Assembly (NCBI RefSeq): GCF_900103585.1
Contig: NZ_FNHV01000034.1
Location: 16,440 to 80,439 of the forward strand
From: Streptomyces sp. cf386
GTDB taxonomy: Bacteria > Actinomycetota > Actinomycetes > Streptomycetales > Streptomycetaceae
DNA: 64,000 nt
Direction: 5' to 3'
Numbering within the stretch: the first letter of the stretch is position 1; every line of letters starts with the position of its first letter. Below the pieces are notes generated by a model, which was not told the DNA's origin, made no database searches, and was given only the letters and a program-made list of their open reading frames with translations. Below, piece by piece: positions 15,865-25,455 of this stretch. Made by a program: the position numbers and the translations under genes.

Positions 15865-16893
15865 TTGAAGGCGCTGGTCAAGGAGAAGGCGGAGCCCGGG
15901 CTCTGGCTCGTGGACGTCCCGGAACCGTTCGTCGGACCCGGCGACGTACTGATCAAGGTGCTGCGCACCGGCATCTGCGGCACCGACCTGCACATCCGGG
16001 CCTGGGACGGCTGGGCGCAGCAGGCGATCCGCACCCCGCTGGTGGTCGGGCACGAGTTCGTCGGCGAGGTCGTGGAGACCGGCCGGGACGTCACCGACAT
16101 CGCCGTCGGTGACCGGGTCAGTGGCGAGGGCCACCTGGTGTGCGGGAAGTGCCGCAACTGCCTCGCCGGGCGGCGGCACCTGTGCCGGGCCACCATAGGG
16201 CTCGGCGTCGGACGCGACGGTGCCTTCGCCGAGTACGTCGCCCTGCCGGCCGCCAATGTGTGGGTGCACCGTGTGCCCGTCGACCTCGACGTCGCCGCGA
16301 TCTTCGACCCGTTCGGCAACGCCGTGCACACCGCGCTGTCGTTCCCGCTGGTCGGCGAGGACGTCCTGATCACCGGCGCCGGCCCGATCGGCCTGATGGC
16401 GGCGGCCGTGGCCCGGCACGCGGGGGCCCGCAACGTCGTGATCACCGATGTGAGCGAGGAGCGGCTGGAGCTGGCCCGCAAGGTGGGCGTGAGTCTCGCG
16501 CTGAACGTGTCGCAGTCGAGCATCGCCGACGGGCAGCGCGAACTCGGTCTGCGCGAGGGCTTCGACATCGGTCTGGAGATGTCCGGCCGCGCCGAGGCCA
16601 TGCGCGACATGATCGCCAACATGACGCACGGCGGCCGGATCGCCATGCTCGGCCTGCCGGCGCAGGAGTTCCCGGTCGACTGGGCCCGCATCGTCACCTC
16701 GATGATCACCATCAAGGGCATCTACGGCCGTGAGATGTTCGAGACCTGGTACGCGATGTCCGTGCTGCTGGAAGGCGGCCTCGACCTCGCCCCCGTGATC
16801 ACCGGCCGGTACGGCTACCGCGACTTCGAGGCGGCGTTCGCCGACGCGGCGAGCGGCCGTGGCGGCAAGGTCATCCTCGACTGGACCGCGTAA
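15865..16893 (+). CDS. tdh: L-threonine 3-dehydrogenase
   Basis: A 342-residue zinc-dependent medium-chain dehydrogenase that oxidises L-threonine to 2-amino-3-ketobutyrate with NAD+. Seen: the catalytic zinc region GICGTDLHIRAWDGWAQQ, GHEFVGEVVETG, the structural zinc cysteines CGKCRNCLAGRRHLC and the NAD-binding GAGPIGLMAA. The TTG start follows AGGAG by eight bases. The next gene, 54 bases on, encodes the ketobutyrate ligase, so the pair forms the classic threonine-to-glycine operon. The glycine could feed the same serine/C1 route as the betaine island. Confidence 0.95.
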   Translation: MKALVKEKAEPGLWLVDVPEPFVGPGDVLIKVLRTGICGTDLHIRAWDGWAQQAIRTPLVVGHEFVGEVVETGRDVTDIAVGDRVSGEGHLVCGKCRNCLAGRRHLCRATIGLGVGRDGAFAEYVALPAANVWVHRVPVDLDVAAIFDPFGNAVHTALSFPLVGEDVLITGAGPIGLMAAAVARHAGARNVVITDVSEERLELARKVGVSLALNVSQSSIADGQRELGLREGFDIGLEMSGRAEAMRDMIANMTHGGRIAMLGLPAQEFPVDWARIVTSMITIKGIYGREMFETWYAMSVLLEGGLDLAPVITGRYGYRDFEAAFADAASGRGGKVILDWTA

Positions 16894-16947
16894 GCCACAG
16901 GCGGCCGTAACCACCTTTCCGCGCAAGCACCTTTAGGAGCTTCCCTC

Positions 16948-18141
<1,194 letters not shown>

Positions 18142-18177
18142 GTCGGAGCGCACGGGGCATTTGAGACAATCGATCGC

Positions 18178-19080
18178 ATGATCGAAGCGCGGCGGCTCCA
18201 CATCCTCCGTGCGGTGGCCGACCACCGTACGGTGACGGCGGCTGCCGCCGCGCTGTATCTGACCCCGTCCGCGGTCTCCCAGCAGCTGGCCGCGCTGGAG
18301 CAGGAGACGGGCCACCGGCTGGTCGAGCGCAGCGCCAAGGGCGTACGGCTGACCCCCGCCGGCGAGATCCTGCTCAGCCACACCAACGCGGTCCTGGCCC
18401 AGCTGGAGCGGGCGGAGGCGGAGCTCGCGGCCTACAGCTCCGGTGCGGCCGGCACGGTCACCGTCGCCGCCTTCGCGACCGGCATCGCCCAGGTCGTCGC
18501 CCCCGCGGTGGCCCGCCTCGCCGAGTCGGCGCCGGGCATCCGCATCCGGGTCCAGGACGCGGAGGGCGACGCGAGCCTGCCGATGGTGCTGGACCGGCAG
18601 GTGGACGTGGCGGTCGCCGTCGAGTACCGCGGGGCGCCTCCGGCCGACGACCCGCGCCTGACCCACGTACCGCTGTACGCCGAGCCTTTCGACGCGGTCG
18701 TCCCGGTCGCCCACCGCCTGGCCGGCACCGCCGAGATCCCCCTCGCCGACCTGGCCAAGGACCCGTGGATCGGCCCGTACCCCGGCAATCCCTGCCATGA
18801 CGTGGTGGTCCTGGCCTGCGAGAACGCCGGCTTCCAGCCCCGTCTCGAACATTCCTCGGACGACTTCCGCGCGGTCGTCGCCCTTGCCTCGGCCGACGCG
18901 GGGGTGGCGCTGGTGCCGCGCTCGGCGCTGCGCGGCATGGACCTCGCGGGCGTCGTCGTACGACCCGTGGACGGGGTGGCGCCCACACGCCGGGTCTTCG
19001 CGGCCGTACGCCGAGGGGCCGAGCAGCATCCGCTGATCCGGCCGGTGCTGGAGGCGCTGGGGCAGGCGGCGGGGGAGTGA
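18178..19080 (+). CDS. LysR-family regulator
   Basis: A full-length 300-residue LysR protein. The winged helix covers residues 1-60 (RRLHILRAVADHRTVTAAAAAL, PSAVSQQLAALEQETGHRLVERS) and the periplasmic-binding-like effector domain covers about 90-295. It lies 36 bases after kbl in the same direction, so it may be co-transcribed with tdh-kbl and control it. That is a positional inference; no LysR box was picked out. Confidence 0.85.
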   Translation: MIEARRLHILRAVADHRTVTAAAAALYLTPSAVSQQLAALEQETGHRLVERSAKGVRLTPAGEILLSHTNAVLAQLERAEAELAAYSSGAAGTVTVAAFATGIAQVVAPAVARLAESAPGIRIRVQDAEGDASLPMVLDRQVDVAVAVEYRGAPPADDPRLTHVPLYAEPFDAVVPVAHRLAGTAEIPLADLAKDPWIGPYPGNPCHDVVVLACENAGFQPRLEHSSDDFRAVVALASADAGVALVPRSALRGMDLAGVVVRPVDGVAPTRRVFAAVRRGAEQHPLIRPVLEALGQAAGE

Positions 19081-19102
19081 GCCTCCCGTAACGCTGCCGT
19101 CT

Positions 19103-19129
19103 CATATTTGGGATAGCTTCCCGAATATG
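19103..19129. promoter_or_regulatory. 27-bp palindrome overlapping the start codon of the XRE-cupin gene
   Basis: CATATTTGGGA-tagct-TCCCGAATATG, ten of eleven pairs per arm. The last three bases are the ATG of the regulator gene. Its AT-rich outer arms stand out in this GC-rich DNA. It is an obvious candidate autoregulatory operator, since occupancy would block initiation. Confidence 0.65.
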
Positions 19130-19714
19130 AAACAGACGGCAGGGGGCGGCGAAGCCCCGGACACGGTCGACACCCGCCTCGGAGCCCGCCTGGCCGAGCT
19201 GCGGGCCGAACGCGGCTGGTCCCTGGGCGAGTTGGCGGAACACAGCGGTGTGAGCCGCTCGACCCTGTCCCGCGCCGAGCGGGCGGAGATCAGCCCCACC
19301 GCCTCGCTGCTGAACCGCCTGTGCCACGTCTACGGCCGGACCATGTCCCAACTGCTCAGCGAGATCGAGTCCGAGCCGGCGCTGCTGGTGCGGGCGGCCG
19401 AGCAGCCGGTGTGGGAGGACCGTTCCTCCGGGTTCGTACGGCGATCCGTGTCACCGCCGCACACCGGACTGCGCGGCGAGATCATCGAGGGCCGGCTCGC
19501 GGCGGGCGCCGACATCGCGTACGACCGGCCGCCCGTGCCCGGGCTGGAGCAGCACATCTGGGTGCTGGAGGGGGCGCTCGACGTGACGATTCAGGAGGTC
19601 GAGCACCGTCTCGGTGCCGGGGACTGTCTGCGGATGCGGGTGTGGGGTCCGACGAGGTTCCGGTGCCCGGGGTCCGAGGCGGTGCGCTACGTACTGGCGG
19701 TGGTGCTGCCGTGA
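19127..19714 (+). CDS. XRE-family regulator with C-terminal cupin
   Basis: A 195-residue protein. An N-terminal helix-turn-helix (LGARLAELRAERGWSLGELAEHSGVSRSTLSRAERAEISPTASLLNRL) is followed from about residue 105 by a cupin sensor domain (GADIAYDRPPVPGLEQHIWVLEGALDVTI). Such proteins sense small molecules. It is translationally coupled to the next gene, a GNAT acetyltransferase (GTGA overlap), a pairing common in actinobacteria. It probably regulates itself through the palindrome over its start. Confidence 0.88.
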   Translation: MKQTAGGGEAPDTVDTRLGARLAELRAERGWSLGELAEHSGVSRSTLSRAERAEISPTASLLNRLCHVYGRTMSQLLSEIESEPALLVRAAEQPVWEDRSSGFVRRSVSPPHTGLRGEIIEGRLAAGADIAYDRPPVPGLEQHIWVLEGALDVTIQEVEHRLGAGDCLRMRVWGPTRFRCPGSEAVRYVLAVVLP

Positions 19715-20244
19715 TCGTGAAGCGACTGGATGAGAGCCAACTGCACGACATGGCAGGCGAGTTGGCCGATCTGTTGGTCGACACCGTGGAGGGAGGTGCC
19801 TCCGTCGGGTTCCTCTCCCCGCTCGACCGTACGGCGGCCCTGGCCTGGTGGCAGGAGCGCGTGGCCGCCGTCGCCGCCGGGCAGCTGGCGGTGTGGGCGG
19901 CGCGTGAGGGGGAGCGGACGGTCGGCACGGTCGGCCTGGCATTTCCCGACAAGCCCAACAGTCGCCACCGGGCCGAGCTGGTCAAGCTGATGGTGCACCG
20001 GGACGCACGCGGGCGGGGCCTCGGCCGCAGGCTCCTCGCGAGCGCGGAGGAGGCCGCGATCGGCGCGGGCGTCACCCTCCTGCACCTGGACACCGAGACC
20101 GACAGCCCCGCCGAGGGGCTGTACGGCTCGGCCGGGTGGACCCGGGCCGGGGTGATCCCCGACTTCGCGGCGAGCCCGGCCGGGGTGCTGCGGCCGACGA
20201 CCCTCTACTACAAGCATCTGGGTGCAACCGCTCTCACCAGGTGA
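19711..20244 (+). CDS. GNAT-family N-acetyltransferase
   Basis: A 177-residue GNAT enzyme transferring acetyl from acetyl-CoA to an unknown amine. The acetyl-CoA site is clear: LVKLMVHRDARGRGLGRRLLASAEE. Later come LLHLDTETDSPAEGLYGSAGWTRAGVIPDFA and the terminal TTLYYKHL. The GTG overlaps the stop of the XRE-cupin gene, so expression is coupled. The substrate is unknown. Confidence 0.88.
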   Translation: MIVKRLDESQLHDMAGELADLLVDTVEGGASVGFLSPLDRTAALAWWQERVAAVAAGQLAVWAAREGERTVGTVGLAFPDKPNSRHRAELVKLMVHRDARGRGLGRRLLASAEEAAIGAGVTLLHLDTETDSPAEGLYGSAGWTRAGVIPDFAASPAGVLRPTTLYYKHLGATALTR

Positions 20245-20274
20245 TTGTCAGTGGCAGCCGCTACGGTGCCTTGC

Positions 20275-20634
20275 ATGCCGGATGCCGAAGACGTACGCCG
20301 TATCGCCCTGTCCCTGCCGGACACGACGGAGAAGATCGCGTGGAGCATGCCCACGTTCCGGGTCGCGGGCAAGATGTTCGCCACGCTGCCGGAGGAGGAG
20401 ACCTCCATAGCGGTGCGCTGTCCCAAGGAGGAGCGCGACGAACTGGTCCTGGCCGAGCCGACGAAGTTCTGGATCGCCGACCACGAGGCGCAGTTCGCCT
20501 GGGTGCGGGTCCGGCTCGGCGCCCTGGAGGACGAGGGCGAACTGCGCGACATCCTGGCCGACTCCTGGCGCCAGGCGGCGCCCACGCGCCTGCTGGACGC
20601 GTACCCCGAGTTGGGCCTGCCGGACGGGGAGTGA
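20275..20634 (+). CDS. MmcQ/YjbR-family protein
   Basis: A 119-residue MmcQ/YjbR-like protein of the double-wing DNA-binding fold: MPDAEDVRRIALSLPDTTEKIAWSMPTFRVAGKMFATLPEEE near the start and LRDILADSWRQAAPTRLLDAY at the end. Function is unknown for nearly all members. I start at the ATG of MPDAED, where homology begins. It runs in the same direction as the GNAT gene, 30 bases on. Confidence 0.82.
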   Translation: MPDAEDVRRIALSLPDTTEKIAWSMPTFRVAGKMFATLPEEETSIAVRCPKEERDELVLAEPTKFWIADHEAQFAWVRVRLGALEDEGELRDILADSWRQAAPTRLLDAYPELGLPDGE

Positions 20635-20757
20635 TCATCCGGCCCGCACGGCGAGCGGGATCACCCGCCGGACATAAAGGAGTGCGCGACCACCGACCCG
20701 AGTGCGGTATTGTTTCCATGCGCGTTCGGCCGGGGGAAACCCCAGGTCAGACCGCAT

Positions 20758-20831
<74 letters not shown>

Positions 20832-20852
20832 CTTGCTGAGGAGCAGGTCAGA

Positions 20853-20880
20853 GGCCGTATCGGAGCATTCCGATACGGCC
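20853..20880 (+). terminator. Rho-independent terminator of tRNA-Pro
   Basis: GGCCGTATCGGA, loop GCAT, TCCGATACGGCC: twelve perfect pairs, followed by TTTCGGTTGTT. It stands directly after the tRNA. Confidence 0.9.
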
Positions 20881-21073
20881 TTTCGGTTGTTCGGAGCCAG
20901 GCCGGATCCGCGCGGCGAGCGGATGCGGACCAGTGGCGACGTCGGTCACAGGGACTCCAGGGCCTCGGGAGCGGTTCGGGTTGTTGCCCACCGCCGGGCC
21001 TTCGGGACCCGTCCCGAGCGTGGGGGCGCACCATGCGGGCGTCGGACCCGTTCCGCGACCGGGGGAGACCAGG

Positions 21074-22507
21074 ATGAACGACCGGACGCCCGCTGTACCC
21101 GCCATGCCGAACTTCGCACCTGACGACGTCAGGCCACACGACCCGCTGGCCGTCGCCCTGGGCAATGCCTCGCTGCTCGGCGTCGGCTATCTGATGCTGC
21201 GGCGGCGCCGGCTCGCCCTCGCCGTCGTGGTCGTGACCGTCGTGCTGGTGTCCCAGGTCGTGTCGACGGCCGACTCTGCGTACGAAGTCGCCGTGCTCGT
21301 GTGGTGGGTGGCCGTCATCGGCCACGGGTGGTTCCTGGCGCGCAGCGGCGGGGGCGTGGGCGGAGCCAGGGGCTCGGTGGGTGGTCGGCGTCTGGTCGTG
21401 CTCGGCGTCACACTGCCGGTGCTGCTGGCCGTGGGGCTTCTGCGGTTCGACGCCTCCAGGATCGGGCAGAGCGTGGCCGACGCCCGCGAACGCGGCGACT
21501 GCACAGGGGTGTTGAGCGCCCAGGACGAGGTGTGGCTCGGGCACCGCATCGCCGACGCGCCGCTGAGCGCCCGCGGCGACGACGTCGTACGGGCATGTGA
21601 GCGGCTGCGCATCGCCCGGACCGAGTTGGCGACCGCGCTGACTGGGGACACGGATGCCCTGAAGCATGGCTTCGGCACACTCGCCTCGGTCCTCGCGAAG
21701 CCCGGCAACGAGCAGATGGTCGAGACCACTCTCGACGGATTCCTGCGCGGCCTGCCCACGAAGGACTCCTGCGACACGGTCACCGTCACCGACTGGCTGT
21801 ACGACCGCAAGCGCAGCGACGACGTACTGGACCGGTCCGCGGACACGGCCGAACGGACCGCGCCCGCCGCGCTGATGGGGTGCGGCGACGACCTGATGGC
21901 GGACGACAGCTGGGAGCAGGCCCGCACGCACTACCAGCAGCTGCTCGACCGGTACCCCGACGACGACCTCGCGGACCGGGCGCGGAAGGGAGCCAGGCAG
22001 GCCACGCTGAGCATCGAGCTGGCCCACGTGCGCAGCCTGCTCACGGAGCGTACCGACGGGCAGCCCGAGTACTGCTCCAGCCCCGCGAAGTACAGCGGTG
22101 CCAAGCCCCTCGGCAAGGGCGCGAACCGCGCGCTGTTCTACCCCGACGGCGAGTACGCCATCGACCACTCGGAGAAACTCCCCGGCTCCTGGAAGGCCGA
22201 TGGCCCCAGCGACGCCGTCCTGGTGGTCTGCATGGGCGAGACGACGTTCGGAAGCTCCGTCGAGACCTGCTCCTACTACAAGAGTGGGTCCTCCGGCGCC
22301 GTCTCGAACGTGACCTTCTACAGGATTGCGATCCCGGTGAAGGTGTACGAGTTGCGCACGGGAAAGCTCGTCGCCAACCGCACGATCCAGATCAACGGCA
22401 CGAGCTGCCCGGGGTCCATCTACACCTCCGCGGACTCGACAAGCGAGTACGTCGTGGAGACCAAGTCCGCTGTGCGGTCCGCCTTCCGGCCGCTCGTCGT
22501 CCGGTGA
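21074..22507 (+). CDS. Membrane protein with extracytoplasmic TPR-like region
   Basis: A 477-residue protein of unknown function. About four hydrophobic segments lie in the first 135 residues (SLLGVGYLMLRRRRLALAV, VVVTVVLVSQVV, VAVLVWWVAVIGHGWFLA, LVVLGVTLPVLLAVGLL). A long hydrophilic part follows, with a tetratricopeptide-like helix pair (WEQARTHYQQLLDRYPDDDLADRARKG) near residue 285. The C-terminal domain is rich in Cys, Tyr and Ser. The ATG at 21074 follows GGGGGAGACCAGG. It runs just ahead of a Ser/Thr kinase, so it may be a sensor or substrate for that kinase; this is inferred from position. Confidence 0.7.
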   Translation: MNDRTPAVPAMPNFAPDDVRPHDPLAVALGNASLLGVGYLMLRRRRLALAVVVVTVVLVSQVVSTADSAYEVAVLVWWVAVIGHGWFLARSGGGVGGARGSVGGRRLVVLGVTLPVLLAVGLLRFDASRIGQSVADARERGDCTGVLSAQDEVWLGHRIADAPLSARGDDVVRACERLRIARTELATALTGDTDALKHGFGTLASVLAKPGNEQMVETTLDGFLRGLPTKDSCDTVTVTDWLYDRKRSDDVLDRSADTAERTAPAALMGCGDDLMADDSWEQARTHYQQLLDRYPDDDLADRARKGARQATLSIELAHVRSLLTERTDGQPEYCSSPAKYSGAKPLGKGANRALFYPDGEYAIDHSEKLPGSWKADGPSDAVLVVCMGETTFGSSVETCSYYKSGSSGAVSNVTFYRIAIPVKVYELRTGKLVANRTIQINGTSCPGSIYTSADSTSEYVVETKSAVRSAFRPLVVR

Positions 22508-22516
22508 GCCGCGGTC

Positions 22517-22530
22517 CGGGAGGGCTCCCG
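22517..22530 (+). promoter_or_regulatory. CGGGAGGGCTCCCG motif (variant)
   Basis: A near-copy of the 14-bp motif found exactly at three other gaps in this cluster, here with C for G at position 9. It is a short inverted repeat (CGGGA/TCCCG). It begins 97 bases before the kinase start at 22614. Confidence 0.45.
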
Positions 22531-22613
22531 GGTGGGGCGAGTGAGCATGGGGGCGGCGACCGCCAGGCGCTGCGGTGACCGGTCCGCAAGCGCGGCCGAG
22601 GAAGGAGGCGTTG

Positions 22614-24533
22614 GTGGCACGGGAGGAACGGGTCATCGCCGGGCGGTACCGGCTGGGTCAGCGGCTGGGCTCCGGCGGCGGGGGAGACGTCTGGCTGGCC
22701 GAGGACGAGGAGCTTCGGGTCCGGGTCGCGGTCAAGGAGATCGACGTACCGCGCGAGCCGAAGGGGTCCGGCGACGACTCCGCCGACCGGGGCCGCAAGG
22801 AGGCCCTGAAGGCGGCGCAGTTGCGTGAGCACCCGAACGTGATCACGGTGTACGACGTGGTGGAGGACGACGGCCGCCCGTGGATCGTGATGGAGTACCT
22901 GCAGGGCACGCGGGACCTGCGCGCCGTGGTGAACGAGCGCGGTTCGCTGCCCAGCGACGAAGTGGCCGGGATCGGGGCGGCCGCCCTCGACGCCCTGTGC
23001 GCCGGGCACCGGCTCGGCATCATCCACCGCGACGTGAAGCCGTCCAACATCCTGCTGGCACCGGATCATTCGGGCGCCGCCGACCGCCGGGTCCTGCTCA
23101 CGGACTACGGCATCTCGCTGTGGCCCCGGGAGACCCGGGTCACCCAGAGCGGCATGGTGGTCGGCACCCCGGGCTTCCTGGCGCCGGAGCGGTTGTCCGG
23201 CGGCGAAGCGACGCCCGCGACCGACCTGTTCTCGCTGGGCGTCACGCTCTACTTCGCCGTCGAGGGCACCTCCCCGTTCGAACGGGACACCCTCGACGCC
23301 TCCCTCATAGCAGCCCTGACCAGCGAACCCGACGTGCCGCAACAGGCGAGCGATCCGCTGAGCAGCGTGATCATGGGGTTGCTCGCCAAGGACCCGGCGG
23401 AGCGCATACAGCCGAAGGGGGCACGCGAACTGCTCGCCGAGGCCATGGGAGCCGGACCTGGACCTTCCGGTACGGCACTTCCCGCGCTCCCCGGGGCCGC
23501 CCGGGAGCCGGCCGATTCCGGGGCCGCGACAGGTTCCGGCGACGCGGGCACCGCGACGGAACCTGCCCGTTCCGCGCAGTCCTGGAAGAGGCGCCTGCCC
23601 CGCGCCCGGAGCGCGACCGGCGCCGCTCCCCCTTCCTCCGTTCGGCGAACGCCCGTGCTGGTGGCGCTCGCCGCCATACTGGCCGGAGCCGGCGGATTCG
23701 CTCTGGGTGCCGCCACCCACCACGACGATCGGGCCGAGGCGAAGGGACCGCAGGCCGTCGGCACGAAGGTGGCCGCGACGCCCTCCCCGACCCCGTCCCC
23801 GACCGTGACCCGCAGTGCGTACCCGTACGGCAGACAGGTGGGGTTGCGTGACGGGCTCATGCCGGGGCAGTGCGTCAACGCCGACTGGAAGGACGGCGAG
23901 TACAAAGGGCGGCCCGGGGTGAAAGTCGTCAGCTGCTACGACGACGATCCCGAGGGCCAGGTCATCGCCACCGTCGCGGCCGACGACGCCATGCGGGCGT
24001 CCGGCGCGGAGTCGGTACGGGACGAGTGCACCCGGCGCACGGCGGACCTGCGCAAGTCCATGGCCGACCCGGTGCTGTACGTCCTGACACCGGAGGCGGG
24101 ACAGAGCGATCCGCCGGTCTCGGCCTGTCTGGTCTTCCTGAAGCACGCCACCCTCGGCGGCCCGCTCGGCGACTTCCGCAAGTTCGGTGACGAGGTGTAC
24201 ATCACGCAGCAGGGTCCGGGCGACTGCGTCACCTCCGTGGAGGACGAGGGCGGCGAGATCACCGACACCTTGGTGAGCTGCGAGAAGCCGCACCACGAGC
24301 AGGTCGTCGGCTGGGCCTGGGCCTCGGGTGACGGCTCGGCGGACAGCGTCGACACCGATGGGCTCTGCGAGGAGAAGTACGGCGTTGACCTGGCCCGTGG
24401 CCAAGGGCACGAGATGCGGGGCTGGCGCTCCTCCGACGAGGAGTGGGAGGCCGGATTCCGCTACGTGCTGTGCAGCGTGGGCCGGGAGGACGGCGGGAAA
24501 CTTCCCGGGGGAACGCTGAAGTCCGCGTACTGA
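22614..24533 (+). CDS. Transmembrane Ser/Thr protein kinase
   Basis: A 639-residue Hanks-type kinase. The kinase domain covers residues about 8-270, with the glycine loop LGSGGGGDVWLA, VAVKEID, HRDVKPSN (His138) and GTPGFLAPE. The DFG motif is DYG (Asp164-Tyr165-Gly166), a tolerated change. An Ala/Pro-rich juxtamembrane stretch leads to one membrane span at about 347-368, then an extracytoplasmic domain with paired Cys. The GTG at 22614 follows AAGGAGG by five bases. Topology suggests it senses something outside the cell and phosphorylates a cytoplasmic partner, plausibly the FHA-like protein encoded next. Confidence 0.9.
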   Translation: MAREERVIAGRYRLGQRLGSGGGGDVWLAEDEELRVRVAVKEIDVPREPKGSGDDSADRGRKEALKAAQLREHPNVITVYDVVEDDGRPWIVMEYLQGTRDLRAVVNERGSLPSDEVAGIGAAALDALCAGHRLGIIHRDVKPSNILLAPDHSGAADRRVLLTDYGISLWPRETRVTQSGMVVGTPGFLAPERLSGGEATPATDLFSLGVTLYFAVEGTSPFERDTLDASLIAALTSEPDVPQQASDPLSSVIMGLLAKDPAERIQPKGARELLAEAMGAGPGPSGTALPALPGAAREPADSGAATGSGDAGTATEPARSAQSWKRRLPRARSATGAAPPSSVRRTPVLVALAAILAGAGGFALGAATHHDDRAEAKGPQAVGTKVAATPSPTPSPTVTRSAYPYGRQVGLRDGLMPGQCVNADWKDGEYKGRPGVKVVSCYDDDPEGQVIATVAADDAMRASGAESVRDECTRRTADLRKSMADPVLYVLTPEAGQSDPPVSACLVFLKHATLGGPLGDFRKFGDEVYITQQGPGDCVTSVEDEGGEITDTLVSCEKPHHEQVVGWAWASGDGSADSVDTDGLCEEKYGVDLARGQGHEMRGWRSSDEEWEAGFRYVLCSVGREDGGKLPGGTLKSAY

Positions 24534-24555
24534 GTCTGCTGCCCCTCGACCCGTT

Positions 24556-24569
24556 CGGGAGGGGTCCCG
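24556..24569 (+). promoter_or_regulatory. CGGGAGGGGTCCCG motif, upstream of the FHA-like gene
   Basis: An exact copy of the 14-bp motif (identical over 16 bases, TT included, to the copy at 28451). It starts 96 bases before the FHA-like gene. The five-base arms could form a small hairpin or bind a dimer. Confidence 0.5.
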
Positions 24570-24651
24570 CGAGGGAGGCGGAGACTGGTCGGTACGCGCC
24601 ACCCTGAAGTCCTCGCACCACCGAGCAGTCCACGAACCGAGGAGACCAGCG

Positions 24652-25440
24652 ATGCCCCTCTCCGCCAGCCTTGCGCGTGGTGTCGCGCCCGCCACGCCCG
24701 GGACCCTGCACGCCCGCACGGTCACCGGAGAGCTCAGCGCACCGCCCCACCAGGGGCTCACGGTCCGCTTCGGGCGCGGTGAGAAGCCGGAAGTGGACCT
24801 GGGGGTCGGCGTGGACGACCTGAGGGTGAGCCGACGGCACGGTGAACTGACGTACCTTCAAGGGCTGTGGTGGCTGCGCAACACCGGGCAGCAGCTCGTC
24901 CGGCTGCCCCGCGGCCGGATGATGCACCTCACCACCGAGCCGATCCCGCTCGCCACCGGCTACACCCCGCTGTTCGTGAAGGGCTCCGGCTACCGTGAGC
25001 ACCTGGTCGAGCTGTATGTGTCGGGCCACGACGACCAGGGGCCGGTGTCGCGACGGCGCGCCGAGACCGTACGACCGGAGACCTGGTCGCTGGACGACGA
25101 CGAGCGGCTGCTGCTGGTGGTCCTCGGTCAGCGGTACCTGCTGTACGAGGAGGACCCACGCCCTCTGACGTACCGTCAGACGGCCGAGCGGCTCGCCTAC
25201 CTCCGTCCGGACGCCAAGTGGAACGAGCGCAGGATCGAGTTCCGCATCGAGGCCGTACGCCGTCGGCTGCACGGCACGGGCTTCAAGTACCCACTGTTGC
25301 ACGACAAGGCCGAGGGCCGACCCGCCGACAACAGTCTGCTGCACAACCTGATCCGGGGGCTCGTGGAGTCGACGACCCTCGTGCCGCCGGACCTGGAGCT
25401 GATGGAGGACGAGGACGACTGGCCGGACTCCGGGCTCTGA
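24652..25440 (+). CDS. FHA-like domain protein
   Basis: A 262-residue cytoplasmic protein. Residues about 30-90 fit a forkhead-associated phosphothreonine-binding domain: LTVRFGRGEKPEVDLGVGVDDLRVSRRHGELTYLQGLWWLRNTG, with the core SRRHGEL. The second half (DDDERLLLVVLGQRYLLYEEDPRPLTYRQTAERLAYL) resembles a winged-helix-like region seen in actinobacterial FHA proteins. FHA domains read Thr phosphorylation, so it is the natural partner for the kinases on either side. It converges with the next kinase gene. Confidence 0.8.
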   Translation: MPLSASLARGVAPATPGTLHARTVTGELSAPPHQGLTVRFGRGEKPEVDLGVGVDDLRVSRRHGELTYLQGLWWLRNTGQQLVRLPRGRMMHLTTEPIPLATGYTPLFVKGSGYREHLVELYVSGHDDQGPVSRRRAETVRPETWSLDDDERLLLVVLGQRYLLYEEDPRPLTYRQTAERLAYLRPDAKWNERRIEFRIEAVRRRLHGTGFKYPLLHDKAEGRPADNSLLHNLIRGLVESTTLVPPDLELMEDEDDWPDSGL

Positions 25441-25455
25441 GGCACAGCTCTGGTG

